Positions 14,846 through 22,696 of a stretch of DNA of 33,129 nucleotides are shown one piece after another. How positions within the stretch are numbered: position 1 is the first letter of the stretch; each line of letters begins with the position of its first letter. Origin of the DNA: DAOPJM01 sp035399665 (GTDB lineage Bacteria > Bacillota > Clostridia > Christensenellales > CAG-138). A program made the position numbers and the translations under genes. Location: assembly GCA_035399665.1 (NCBI GenBank), contig DAOPJM010000020.1, positions 1 through 33,129 of the forward strand. Direction: 5' to 3'. The notes under the pieces are model-generated. The model did no database searches and was not told the DNA's origin. It saw only the letters and a list, made by a program, of their open reading frames with translations.

Positions 14846-15499
14846 ATGAAAAAGGTTTTAATTATAGTAGGCGCCTTAGCGGGCGTAATCCTCATACTGG
14901 CGATACTGATACTGACCGAGGTCATACCCTTGGACAAGCTGTTCTCGCCCGAAACCGTTGTCGTCACGGTGACGGCCACCCCCGCCGCCGAGGTTGAGGA
15001 AACGAATGAGCCTGCCGAAACCCCGCACAGCATAGAAGTCCCTTCCGAAACGGAGGAGCCTCCCGCGACCGTTCCGCCTACCGAGATGCCCACCTGGGAG
15101 CCGATGAGCTATACACAGCAGATCGAAAACCTTGTCACGGGGCTTAGGGAGCGCGACGCCGAGAAGGTCGTCATGGTCTATTATGAGGCCTATTGGACGG
15201 CCAGCGGCATGATGCTCTACGAGGCCAACGAGCTTATGGCGGACAACCTTGAGGAGCTTAACCTGCCCAACGACCTTGCGTACTCCATAGTGTCCGAGCG
15301 CGCCGCCGACGCGGACGAGCTGGGCGCCATTCAAAAGGAGTTCGGCGGCTACGATGTGGACGCCTCGCGCATAGCCTCCGCCATGGTCGTCACCATCAGC
15401 CTTACGGGGACGGACTTTGCGCGTGAGCTTGTCTGCCACTTCGTGCAGATTGACGGCGCTTGGTTCTTGGTGGACGATATCTTCCAGCTGTTCTATTAA
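14846..15499 (+). CDS. Membrane-anchored extracytoplasmic protein of unknown function
   Basis: The product has 217 residues. A single N-terminal membrane helix (about 4-28) is followed by a Thr/Glu/Pro-rich linker (about 37-88) and a ~125-residue globular domain (YTQQIENLVTGLRERDAEKV...HFVQIDGAWFLVDD). The domain's helical start and its ending in 'DGAWFLVDDIFQ' resemble NTF2-like/DUF4878-type domains, which often sit outside the membrane in Gram-positives. That likeness is only impressionistic. The start was set at the ATG behind TTAGGAG and a good promoter; an earlier in-frame start would lie inside the preceding gene. It sits between a wall glycosidase and an SH3b protein, so a role at the cell envelope is plausible. 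Confidence 0.8.
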   Translation: MKKVLIIVGALAGVILILAILILTEVIPLDKLFSPETVVVTVTATPAAEVEETNEPAETPHSIEVPSETEEPPATVPPTEMPTWEPMSYTQQIENLVTGLRERDAEKVVMVYYEAYWTASGMMLYEANELMADNLEELNLPNDLAYSIVSERAADADELGAIQKEFGGYDVDASRIASAMVVTISLTGTDFARELVCHFVQIDGAWFLVDDIFQLFY

Positions 15500-15589
15500 A
15501 GCAGCGACGGGCTTTGCTGAAGAAATACCAAGACCGTTCGGCAGCATAAAAGCGCTTACGGCTTGCATATCGGAATATTCATTCGGGGT

Positions 15590-15616
15590 CGCGGCAGGCG
15601 TTTGCCGCGGCTCTTT
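15590..15616 (+). terminator. Likely terminator downstream of the membrane-anchored protein gene
   Basis: CGCGGCA and TGCCGCG form a 7-bp GC-rich stem with a 6-nt loop, followed by GCTCTTTT. It lies about 90 bp after the stop codon. Confidence 0.6.
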
Positions 15617-15734
15617 TGTAATTCATTTGGTCATTCATCAATAATTCGCATATTATACACTTGCAAAAAGCGTTAGGGAATGGTAAGATAAATTGGAGTG
15701 TGCTATACATTAGCCATACATAGGAGGCTTATTT

Positions 15735-18401
15735 ATGAAAAGGATTCTGACTCTGACGCTTGCGGTGCTGCTCGTCTTCTCGATGTTCACCGTCACCGCG
15801 TCCGCCGCGCTCAAGGTCGGCGACGCTGACGAGAGCGGCAATGTTGACGCCAACGACGCGTCATTCATACTGCGCTATCTCGTCGATCTCGCTACTCTGA
15901 CCACTCAGGGCTACGCCAACGCCGACGCCAACTGCGACAAAACCGTAAGCTCTGCCGACTCCGCGACTATACTGCGCTACCTTGTGGGTCTTGGGTCGCT
16001 GGGAACCCCCGCGTCGGAAACCACAATCAAGGTGACCGCCAACGCCAAGGTCACAGCGGCGAGCTACGCCAATCTTCGCAAAGGTCCGAGCGTCTACTAC
16101 GACATAATAGCATACCTGCCCACCGACACCACCATGGATGTTTACCACTATGACGCAGGCTACTACTATATCAACGTTACCGGCACCGAGACATGGGGGT
16201 ACGTCGCGGAGAGCTACATCACCTTGACAAATGACCGCATACTCTACGAGGGCACGGTCACCTACAACGGCGCGAAGCTCTGCTCCGACACCGCCATGGG
16301 TTCGCCCCTGACGAGCCTTACCACCGGAACGGTCGTCGGCATAATCGACACCGTGAGCGGCGTCTACTTGGTGCGCACCATGGACGGCAAATACGAGGGC
16401 TACATGACCACAACCTCCGTGTCTAAGGGCAAATCCATCGACGCGAACGCCGTCAAGCTCTCCACCGTTCCCAAGGATGAGGGCGGCTACGACCTGACGG
16501 GCTACGACGTCACGGGTGTGGGCGTCACCACCGCCAAGGAGCTGTACCTTAGAAAGGGCGCATCCTCCGACACCGCCAAGCTTAAATCCGTCATGAAGGG
16601 CGCCACGGTTTACGCCCTTGAGAAGACGATTGAAACCTCAACCAAAATAGCTTGGCTGCACGTACTCGTGCCGAACGGCTCCACCCTTATGGAGGGCTAC
16701 ATCAAGTATGTGGAGGGGAGCGCGACCTATATCAACTTCCCGAACGGCAGAATCTTCAAGACCGTCCACGTCAAGGCCGACACTATCCTGAGGGAGGGTA
16801 CCTCCGCAAGCTCTACCTCGCTGCATCTGTTCGCCTCCGAAACGCAGGTGGGCGTGCTTGAGATGAGCGACAACTATTGGAAGGTCATCACGCTTGACGG
16901 CGAGTTCTCGGGCTATGTGTACCTTGATTACTTCGTATACGGCACCGAGGCGTCCTTGGATTCCGACTTTGCAGCGACTCTGAAGGATCCCACGCCGTCC
17001 ACTCCGGGTTCGGAGGCCGGTGTTCCCGACGGAACCCGCGCTCAGGGCGTCGCCAACTCCGCAGTGTATATCTGGACGGAGCCGTCCGCCAACTCCACAA
17101 AGCTCGGCACCGTCTCACAGAACGCCGTGCTGTACATCTTCGACACCGTTGACGACAAGGACGGGGTTGCCAATCAGAGCTGGTACTATGTGCAGGTCAA
17201 TGGCGCAAGCCCCACGGTCAAGGGCTACATAGTCGCAAGCTATGTGGATCTTTCCACCGACTATATCCTTTACTTCGCGTACCCCGCTCCCGCCAAGACG
17301 GGCGGCTACGTCTACCTCAGAGCGTCATCAAGCACCTCGGCCGAGAAGCTTGCCAAGCTCTATTCCACCGACAAGATAGGCATACTCGGCTATGTCAAGG
17401 AGCATGACGGCGACATCTGGTACAAGGTTCGCGTAATCTCCACAGGTCTTGAGGGTTGGATGCTTGAGACCGACACCAACCGCACCTTCGTGGCCGCCGA
17501 CTTCCCCGACGGCGAGACGGGCGAGACGACCGTGACCGACTGGGACAAGGTCGTTTCGATAGGCGCCATGAACCGCAACGCCAATTGCTACTACGGCGCG
17601 GGCACGGGCTATGAGGTCTGCCAAGCCTTGACAAGCGGTTCTCAGGTGCTTATCTACGATACCACCACCGGCACGGACGGACAGCTTTGGTACAAGATAA
17701 AGACCGCCATCAACGCTTCCGCTTACAGCTATGTGCAAAAGGCCTATATAACGCTTGTCGCGCCCATCATGGTCAATCCCGTATTGACCGGCGACATGGA
17801 GAATGTCAAGCTTCGCAAGAGCAGCTCCACCTCCGCGACCGTGGTCAACAAGCTCGTCGAGAGCGACAGGCTTGCGGTAACGGGCTATATCGTGGAGAGT
17901 GACGGCGACATTTGGTACAAGGTGCAGGTCATGACCCAAACGAGCAACAACACGGGCTATGTGCTGGCCGATCAGACGAGTGTCGTGTTCATCGCGGAGA
18001 CGAAGGCCGCTCCCGCAACGGCGGGCGGAACTGTGAAGCTGTACTCCTCGTCCAATACCTCCGGCTCGGTTGCCGCGACCGTTGCCGACGACACCGCGCT
18101 GCTCATCTACGCCTACTCCTATGACAGCGTTGACAGCAGTCTGATGTTCAGAGTGTTCGTGTTCTCAACGGGCGAATGGGGCTATGCCGAAGCTGCCGAA
18201 ACCGACCTTGCAATCACCGAGGTCAAGCTGGCTGCCGCCGGTACCAAGCTCTACAAGAAGGCGGCTACGTCCTCCACGGTGCTTGCCACCTATGAGGACA
18301 GTATGCTTGTAGGCGTCATCATCACCGCGGATGGTTGGAGCTACGTTTTCGTACTCGACACGGGCGCGTGCGGCTACATGAAAACAAGCGCTCTCTCATA
18401 G
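15735..18401 (+). CDS. Secreted protein with N-terminal type I dockerin and about ten SH3b-like repeats
   Basis: This 888-residue exported protein has a signal peptide at residues 1-25 (ending TASAA). Residues ~28-88 form a type I dockerin: two calcium-loop/helix units (GDADESGNVDANDASFILRYL, broken here as GDADESGNVDAND plus ASFILRYL, and NADANCDKTVSSADSATILR) that would bind a cohesin. The remaining 800 residues are about ten tandem SH3b-like modules, recognisable by 'LRKGPS/LRKGAS/LRASSS/LRKSSS' early in a unit and 'WYKV...GY(V/I)' at its end. These modules usually bind peptidoglycan or other cell-wall polymers. No catalytic domain is seen, so it is probably a wall-binding scaffold or adaptor. 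Dockerins are mostly C-terminal; the N-terminal place is unusual. The start follows AGGAGG. The M15 peptidase gene follows in the same frame after one stop codon. Confidence 0.88.
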   Translation: MKRILTLTLAVLLVFSMFTVTASAALKVGDADESGNVDANDASFILRYLVDLATLTTQGYANADANCDKTVSSADSATILRYLVGLGSLGTPASETTIKVTANAKVTAASYANLRKGPSVYYDIIAYLPTDTTMDVYHYDAGYYYINVTGTETWGYVAESYITLTNDRILYEGTVTYNGAKLCSDTAMGSPLTSLTTGTVVGIIDTVSGVYLVRTMDGKYEGYMTTTSVSKGKSIDANAVKLSTVPKDEGGYDLTGYDVTGVGVTTAKELYLRKGASSDTAKLKSVMKGATVYALEKTIETSTKIAWLHVLVPNGSTLMEGYIKYVEGSATYINFPNGRIFKTVHVKADTILREGTSASSTSLHLFASETQVGVLEMSDNYWKVITLDGEFSGYVYLDYFVYGTEASLDSDFAATLKDPTPSTPGSEAGVPDGTRAQGVANSAVYIWTEPSANSTKLGTVSQNAVLYIFDTVDDKDGVANQSWYYVQVNGASPTVKGYIVASYVDLSTDYILYFAYPAPAKTGGYVYLRASSSTSAEKLAKLYSTDKIGILGYVKEHDGDIWYKVRVISTGLEGWMLETDTNRTFVAADFPDGETGETTVTDWDKVVSIGAMNRNANCYYGAGTGYEVCQALTSGSQVLIYDTTTGTDGQLWYKIKTAINASAYSYVQKAYITLVAPIMVNPVLTGDMENVKLRKSSSTSATVVNKLVESDRLAVTGYIVESDGDIWYKVQVMTQTSNNTGYVLADQTSVVFIAETKAAPATAGGTVKLYSSSNTSGSVAATVADDTALLIYAYSYDSVDSSLMFRVFVFSTGEWGYAEAAETDLAITEVKLAAAGTKLYKKAATSSTVLATYEDSMLVGVIITADGWSYVFVLDTGACGYMKTSALS

Positions 18402-18404
18402 ACC

Positions 18405-19283
18405 TTGAGTTCGAATATCAAAAAATCAACAGCGATCCTATGCCTTGTCGCGCTTTTGTGCGTGCTGTCCTTGGGCTGTGCCGCAGAGAAGCGGAGCGAG
18501 CTTGTAGCCATGGAGACGGAGGTGCCGGTGATTACGCCCACCCCCGTCGCCACGGCCGAACCCATGTGCATAGTGATCGAGCCTGATGAAACCAACGTCC
18601 CCATCGCGGTAGCACCCGCGTTAGGGACGGCTTCGCCGTCACCCTCGCCCTCACCCAACCCCTACGCCGGACTTGAGGTGCATTTTCACGAGAGCTGCGA
18701 AGGCTTTTACTACGTCAAGCTGACCGAGGAGCTGAAGGAGCGCATCACAGGCACGAGCTACCCTGCGGAGGGCAGCGACAGCGTGAGCTATGACGACCTT
18801 AGGTATGTGCATATACTCTATGTGGATTTTCAGGGTACGCAGCATGAGGGCGAGCTTATAGTCAACCGCGTTGTCGCCGCCGAGGTCATGGACATATTCT
18901 ATCAGCTCTACATGGCGGGCTATCCGCTCGCATCGGTAAGGTTGGTAGACGACTTTGACGAACCATTCGACGACAGCCTGTCCATGGCGGCAAACAACAG
19001 CTCGTCCTTCTGTTACAGATTCGTTTCGGGTACGGAGCGGCTGTCTTGGCACGCCTTCGGGCTTGCGATAGATATCAATCCGTTGATGAACCCCTATATC
19101 GTGGGCGATCACGTTTCACCCGCGGAGGGCGCGGAGTATGTTGACCGCAGCAATATGCGTGCGGGCATGATAGACGAGAACGATTTATGCTATCAGCTGT
19201 TCATCTCCTACGGTTGGAAGTGGGGCGGCGATTTCAAGTCGTCCAAGGACTATCAGCACTTCTATAAGGAAGTGGACTTGTAG
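18405..19283 (+). CDS. M15 family D,D-carboxypeptidase-like lipoprotein
   Basis: This ~292-residue exported metallopeptidase would trim the peptide stems of peptidoglycan (VanY/D-Ala-D-Ala carboxypeptidase or L-Ala-D-Glu endopeptidase type). The N-terminus is a hydrophobic signal with a lipobox-like SLGC (Cys25), followed by a Pro/Ser/Thr linker to about residue 83. The C-terminal domain has the zinc-site pattern: SWHAFGLAIDINP (His and Asp ligands) and GWKWGGDFKSSKDYQHF (final His). The start is odd. The only start that keeps the signal peptide is a TTG three bases after the TAG of the SH3b gene, in the same frame and without a visible ribosome binding site. Reinitiation or coupling after the upstream stop is likely. 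The family call is firm; the exact bond cut is not. Confidence 0.85.
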   Translation: MSSNIKKSTAILCLVALLCVLSLGCAAEKRSELVAMETEVPVITPTPVATAEPMCIVIEPDETNVPIAVAPALGTASPSPSPSPNPYAGLEVHFHESCEGFYYVKLTEELKERITGTSYPAEGSDSVSYDDLRYVHILYVDFQGTQHEGELIVNRVVAAEVMDIFYQLYMAGYPLASVRLVDDFDEPFDDSLSMAANNSSSFCYRFVSGTERLSWHAFGLAIDINPLMNPYIVGDHVSPAEGAEYVDRSNMRAGMIDENDLCYQLFISYGWKWGGDFKSSKDYQHFYKEVDL

Positions 19284-19304
19284 AATAGAGCGGCGACAAT
19301 TGAG

Positions 19305-19344
19305 CAAGGAGGCTGATCCGTAACAGATTAGCCTCCTTGTTTTT
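19305..19344 (+). terminator. Rho-independent terminator after the M15 peptidase gene
   Basis: CAAGGAGGCT and AGCCTCCTTG form a perfect 10-bp stem around a 15-nt loop, followed by TTTTT. It ends the wall-protein transcript. Confidence 0.92.
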
Positions 19345-19428
19345 CCCTTGGTATGGGGTTAGCCGCTCGATAAGCCCTGCCCGTGTACGTCCTTCAACCG
19401 CATTGTCACACGCGGGGGAGCGGTGCTA

Positions 19429-19457
19429 TCACCGCAAGCTTGTTTCAAGATCCTTCG
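19429..19457. repeat. Dispersed repeat half-element cut by the second assembly gap
   Basis: CACGCGGGGGAGCGG upstream and CAAGCTTGTTTCAAGATCC...TTCG match the inverted half seen at 8253-8299 until the N run begins. Confidence 0.8.
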
Positions 19458-19557
19458 NNNNNNNNNNNNNNNNNNNNNNNNNNNNNNNNNNNNNNNNNNN
19501 NNNNNNNNNNNNNNNNNNNNNNNNNNNNNNNNNNNNNNNNNNNNNNNNNNNNNNNNN
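19458..19557. other. Assembly gap (100 N)
   Basis: Exactly 100 undetermined bases, starting inside a dispersed repeat. The scaffold was probably broken by the repeat; the true gap size is unknown. Confidence 0.98.
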
Positions 19558-19578
19558 GGGTTTGTTGGCGGAACAAGT

Positions 19579-19652
19579 CAGGATGACAGAGGGGGAACAA
19601 TTGTTAATGCCAAACAGGTTTGAGAGTGGCTATAACTTCCATGTCATCCTGA
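19579..19652. repeat. Composite repeat: half-element ends plus linker, copy 2
   Basis: Aligns over its whole length with 8370-8443, including the linker between the two half-element ends. Just upstream, GTTGGCGGAACAAGTCAGGA is the inverse of the CCTGATATGTTCCGCCAAC seen at 33022-33040. The rest of 19284-19687 holds only the terminator and the gap. Confidence 0.75.
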
Positions 19653-19687
19653 AGCAGCACTATGGGACGGACAAAAGAGGCGGTCTG

Positions 19688-21214
19688 TTATGCCTTTGCC
19701 TTTATCTTGGCGGCGGTGGGCTTACTGTCGCCGTGCATGACGAACAGCATGGTAATGAAGGCGAGCCCGACGAACACGGACGCGTAGGGGAACAGCACGG
19801 TCATGCCCATCTTATCCATTAGCAGACCGGAGGCGTAGGGCGTCAGAGTCTGCGCCGCCATGCTCGCGGTGTAGTAGAATCCCGTGAACTTGCCCACGTC
19901 TCCGCCCTTGGCCAACTCCACAACCATGGGGAAGCTGTTGACATTTATCGTGGCCCAGCCTATGCCGGCAAGGGCGAACATACAGTTCATCACCATGACC
20001 GAGCTGCCCGCCCTGAGGAATGACGCGGTGACGAACGCTGCGGTGAGCATGACTATGCCCGCAAGGATGCACTTCTTGCGGCCAATCTTGGAGGCGACAA
20101 ACCCCACGGGCAGGTAGGCTATGACGGCGGCTATCTGCGCTATCATCAGCGTGGTGTTGAAGTCAAGGTTCAACACATTGCCCGCGTAGACGGAATACTT
20201 GGAGGTGACGGCGTTATAGCCGAAGAACCACAGCATGACGGAGGCGAGTATCAGAAGCAGCGAACGCAGCTCGGCGCGTGAGAGCTTGCGGCTGCCCTTG
20301 CCCGAATCATCGACAGACTCGTCAATGCCGTACTTGATGCTGTCCTGCTCCATTTCGGCTACGAACTTAGGCTCTCTGACCTGCCAGAGGAATACCGCGA
20401 GCGCGACAAGCATTATGCCGCCCACTATGCCGAAGAACACAGTGTAGCTCATCATGGCGTTGACGGCGGCTCCCGTCTTGAACACCATGCCGAGCGCAAG
20501 CACGCAGACGCCGCCCAAGGTACCCATGAGGTTGATTATCGCGTTGGCCTTGCTCCTCAGGGGCTTCATGGTGACGTCGGGCATGAGCGCGACGGCGGGC
20601 GAGCGGAAGGTTGCCATGGAGATAAGCACTATAAGCAGTACCGCGATGAACAATATTAGCGTGCCGGGGTTGGCCTTGGTTATCTCATGCACATAGGCCT
20701 GTCTTGCGGGGACGACAAAGTCGGTGTAGTCAGCGTTGGCCTGCCCGTCCACCTTGGACGTTATGGCGGTGAACTCCTCCTCGGTGAACCTGTCCGCCAA
20801 GGTGTAGACCTCGCCGGAGGGGGTCATAAGCTCCTCTTGATAATCATGCTCATAGAGCAGCTCAAGCGCCGCGGGGTCGTCCACCGTGGAGACCTCGGTG
20901 ATGTTCTTGAGCTGAGCCATGTCCACAAAGGACAGCCCGATAAAGGCCAAGACCGCGACTATCGTTCCAACGACGATGAAGGGGGTACGCCTGCCAAACC
21001 TGCTCTTGGACTTGTCGGAGAGCGTGCCAAAGAGCGGCAGCATGAACAGGGCTAAGATGTTGTCAAGGGCCATGATTATGCCTGAGCCTGCCTGCGACAT
21101 GCCGAACTTGTCGGTCAGTATCTTTGGGATAACGCTGTCGTAGGCCTGCCAAAATGTGCAGATGAGAAAAAAGGCAAAGCCCACGAAGATGGTACGCTTG
21201 TAGTTGAGCTTCAT
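19688..21214 (-). CDS. MFS transporter of the GPH (glycoside-pentoside-hexuronide) type
   Basis: This 508-residue cation-coupled sugar symporter is predicted to have 12 membrane helices. The loop between TM2 and TM3 reads GTLSDKSKSRFGRRTPFI, the GPH version of the MFS loop motif. The substrates of this group are glycosides, pentosides and hexuronides, so uronic acid or disaccharide uptake is plausible given the uronate operon 4 kb away. An ~85-residue polar insertion lies between TM3 and TM4 (about 98-182), on the outer face, which is uncommon. I chose the ATG at 21214 because of CAAGGAG upstream; a longer frame runs into the divergent gene. The promoter overlaps that of the divergent gene. 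Substrate assignment is an inference. Confidence 0.85.
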   Translation of the reverse strand: MKLNYKRTIFVGFAFFLICTFWQAYDSVIPKILTDKFGMSQAGSGIIMALDNILALFMLPLFGTLSDKSKSRFGRRTPFIVVGTIVAVLAFIGLSFVDMAQLKNITEVSTVDDPAALELLYEHDYQEELMTPSGEVYTLADRFTEEEFTAITSKVDGQANADYTDFVVPARQAYVHEITKANPGTLILFIAVLLIVLISMATFRSPAVALMPDVTMKPLRSKANAIINLMGTLGGVCVLALGMVFKTGAAVNAMMSYTVFFGIVGGIMLVALAVFLWQVREPKFVAEMEQDSIKYGIDESVDDSGKGSRKLSRAELRSLLLILASVMLWFFGYNAVTSKYSVYAGNVLNLDFNTTLMIAQIAAVIAYLPVGFVASKIGRKKCILAGIVMLTAAFVTASFLRAGSSVMVMNCMFALAGIGWATINVNSFPMVVELAKGGDVGKFTGFYYTASMAAQTLTPYASGLLMDKMGMTVLFPYASVFVGLAFITMLFVMHGDSKPTAAKIKAKA

Positions 21215-21239
21215 GATAAAAAACTCCTTGTAAAAGATA

Positions 21240-21268
21240 TGTACATTATAGCCGAATTGGTGTATAAT
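21240..21268 (+). promoter_or_regulatory. Promoter of the glycerophosphodiesterase gene (overlaps a divergent promoter)
   Basis: TGTACA (21240-21245), 17-bp spacer, perfect TATAAT (21263-21268). The ATG lies at 21293 behind GGAGG. Confidence 0.6.
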
Positions 21269-21273
21269 GACAA
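21245..21273 (-). promoter_or_regulatory. Promoter of the GPH transporter gene (overlaps a divergent promoter)
   Basis: On the minus strand: TTGTCA (21273-21268), 17-bp spacer, perfect TATAAT (21250-21245). The two divergent promoters occupy nearly the same 34 bp, so binding at one should exclude the other. Confidence 0.7.
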
Positions 21274-21292
21274 GAAGAAATCGGAGGTTGTC

Positions 21293-22138
21293 ATGGATTG
21301 GATTGATATAGTCGTTGAGACGCTCGCCATCGCTGCCGCGCTGTTTATGATATGGATGCTCATGGTATGGCCCGAGACTCCAAAGCGCGCGCAAACCGCC
21401 CCCTTCAAGAACCGCAATCTTGCCCATCGGGGCCTCTATTCCAAGGATCAGAGCATACCTGAGAACTCGCTTCCCGCGTTCAGAGCGGCGGTGGAACACG
21501 GCTACGGCGCGGAGCTGGACGTTCAGCTCACCCGCGACGGGCAGGTGGTGGTCTTTCACGACGACAGCATGAAGCGCGTCTGCGGTGTGGACGGGCAGAT
21601 CTGTGACTTCACCAAGGCACAGCTTGACGAGATTGCCCTGTTCGATACACAGGAGCATATTCCGCTTTTCACCGAGGTACTGGAGATTTTCGAAGGCAAG
21701 CAGCCGCTTATAGTCGAGCTGAAGTCCGTTCGGGACAACCCCGCCCTATGCTCGGCGACGCTTGACATACTGCTTCAGTACAAGGGCGCATACTGCGTGG
21801 AGAGCTTCGACCCGCACATTGTCCGCTGGTTCTATAAGAAAGCCCGCTTCATCATGCGCGGACAGCTCAACGAGCCGTACTCCGGCTGGCGCAAGTACCA
21901 CAGCGCATGGAAATCCATGCTTATGGGCACAATGGCAACGAACTTTCTCACCAAGCCGCACTTTATTGCCTACGGGCTGCCCAAGCGCCCGTTCGTGGTC
22001 AAGCTTGTAAAGCGTCTCGGCGCGTTCATGGTGTGCTGGACGGCGCGGGACGAGAATGAACACGAAGCTCTTGCGGAGTTCTACGACTGCATTATCTTTG
22101 AACACTATCTACCCGAACCCGAAAACAAACAAGACTAA
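21293..22138 (+). CDS. Glycerophosphodiester phosphodiesterase family protein
   Basis: This 281-residue protein hydrolyses deacylated phospholipids (glycerophosphodiesters) to glycerol-3-phosphate and an alcohol. The catalytic pattern is complete: His45-Arg46 (AHRG), Glu57 (PENS), Glu74 and Asp76 (ELDVQLT), His89 (FHDD), then Glu in VELK further on. A single N-terminal hydrophobic helix (about 6-27) makes it probably membrane-anchored. The start at 21293 follows GGAGG; an upstream in-frame ATG at 21239 precedes the promoter and can be excluded. It is followed 15 nt later by the DUF308 gene, with which it is likely co-transcribed. Confidence 0.92.
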   Translation: MDWIDIVVETLAIAAALFMIWMLMVWPETPKRAQTAPFKNRNLAHRGLYSKDQSIPENSLPAFRAAVEHGYGAELDVQLTRDGQVVVFHDDSMKRVCGVDGQICDFTKAQLDEIALFDTQEHIPLFTEVLEIFEGKQPLIVELKSVRDNPALCSATLDILLQYKGAYCVESFDPHIVRWFYKKARFIMRGQLNEPYSGWRKYHSAWKSMLMGTMATNFLTKPHFIAYGLPKRPFVVKLVKRLGAFMVCWTARDENEHEALAEFYDCIIFEHYLPEPENKQD

Positions 22139-22153
22139 ACGGAGGTGTATCTT

Positions 22154-22690
22154 ATGAATCTACTAAAACAGCTCAAACTTTCCCTTTGGGTGATCGCCGT
22201 TGTCTTCATCCTCTTGGGGCTCGCCCTGATCATCTGGCCGTTGGGCGCGCAGATGTTCATCTGCTGGGTGCTTGCCATAGCAGCCGTGGCCTTTGGCGTA
22301 TTCAAGATTATCAACTACTTCACAAGCAAAAAGCTCGGAGCCGAATTCCAATTCGGCCTCGTCGTAGGAACCCTCTTTGTCGTGCTGGGCATACTCATGA
22401 TGATATGGTCGAAGCAGCTTGTCACAGTCTTTGGCGTGGTCATCGGCATTGCCATCATTGTCAACAGCGTCATTCGCTTGCAGCTTGCCATGGAGTTTAA
22501 GCGCAACATGGACAAGAAGTGGATTGTCATGCTGCTTGCCGCCGCAGTCATGCTGATATTCGGTATCATCCTGCTCTTTAGCCCGCTCAAGACCGCGCAG
22601 GCCGCCGCCGTGTTCGCCGGAATTATCATACTGATAGACGGCGTGTTCACCTTGGGCGAGATCATCTACACCCAGATCAAGCTCAAGTAA
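22154..22690 (+). CDS. DUF308/HdeD-family membrane protein
   Basis: This 178-residue protein consists almost wholly of six hydrophobic helices in three pairs. Each pair has a 'GLALIIWPLGA / GILMMIWS / GIILLFSPLK' turn, the internal threefold repeat typical of HdeD/DUF308 proteins. The family's molecular role is not established; E. coli HdeD is linked to acid resistance. The ATG at 22154 has GGAGGT seven bases upstream. It lies between the phosphodiesterase gene and the YitT gene with very short spacers, so the three form one transcript. Confidence 0.85.
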   Translation: MNLLKQLKLSLWVIAVVFILLGLALIIWPLGAQMFICWVLAIAAVAFGVFKIINYFTSKKLGAEFQFGLVVGTLFVVLGILMMIWSKQLVTVFGVVIGIAIIVNSVIRLQLAMEFKRNMDKKWIVMLLAAAVMLIFGIILLFSPLKTAQAAAVFAGIIILIDGVFTLGEIIYTQIKLK

Positions 22691-22696
22691 CGGAAA

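Noticed and set aside
19337..19822. Open frame spanning the second gap
   Set aside because: It runs through 100 N and then antisense to the transporter gene; an artefact.
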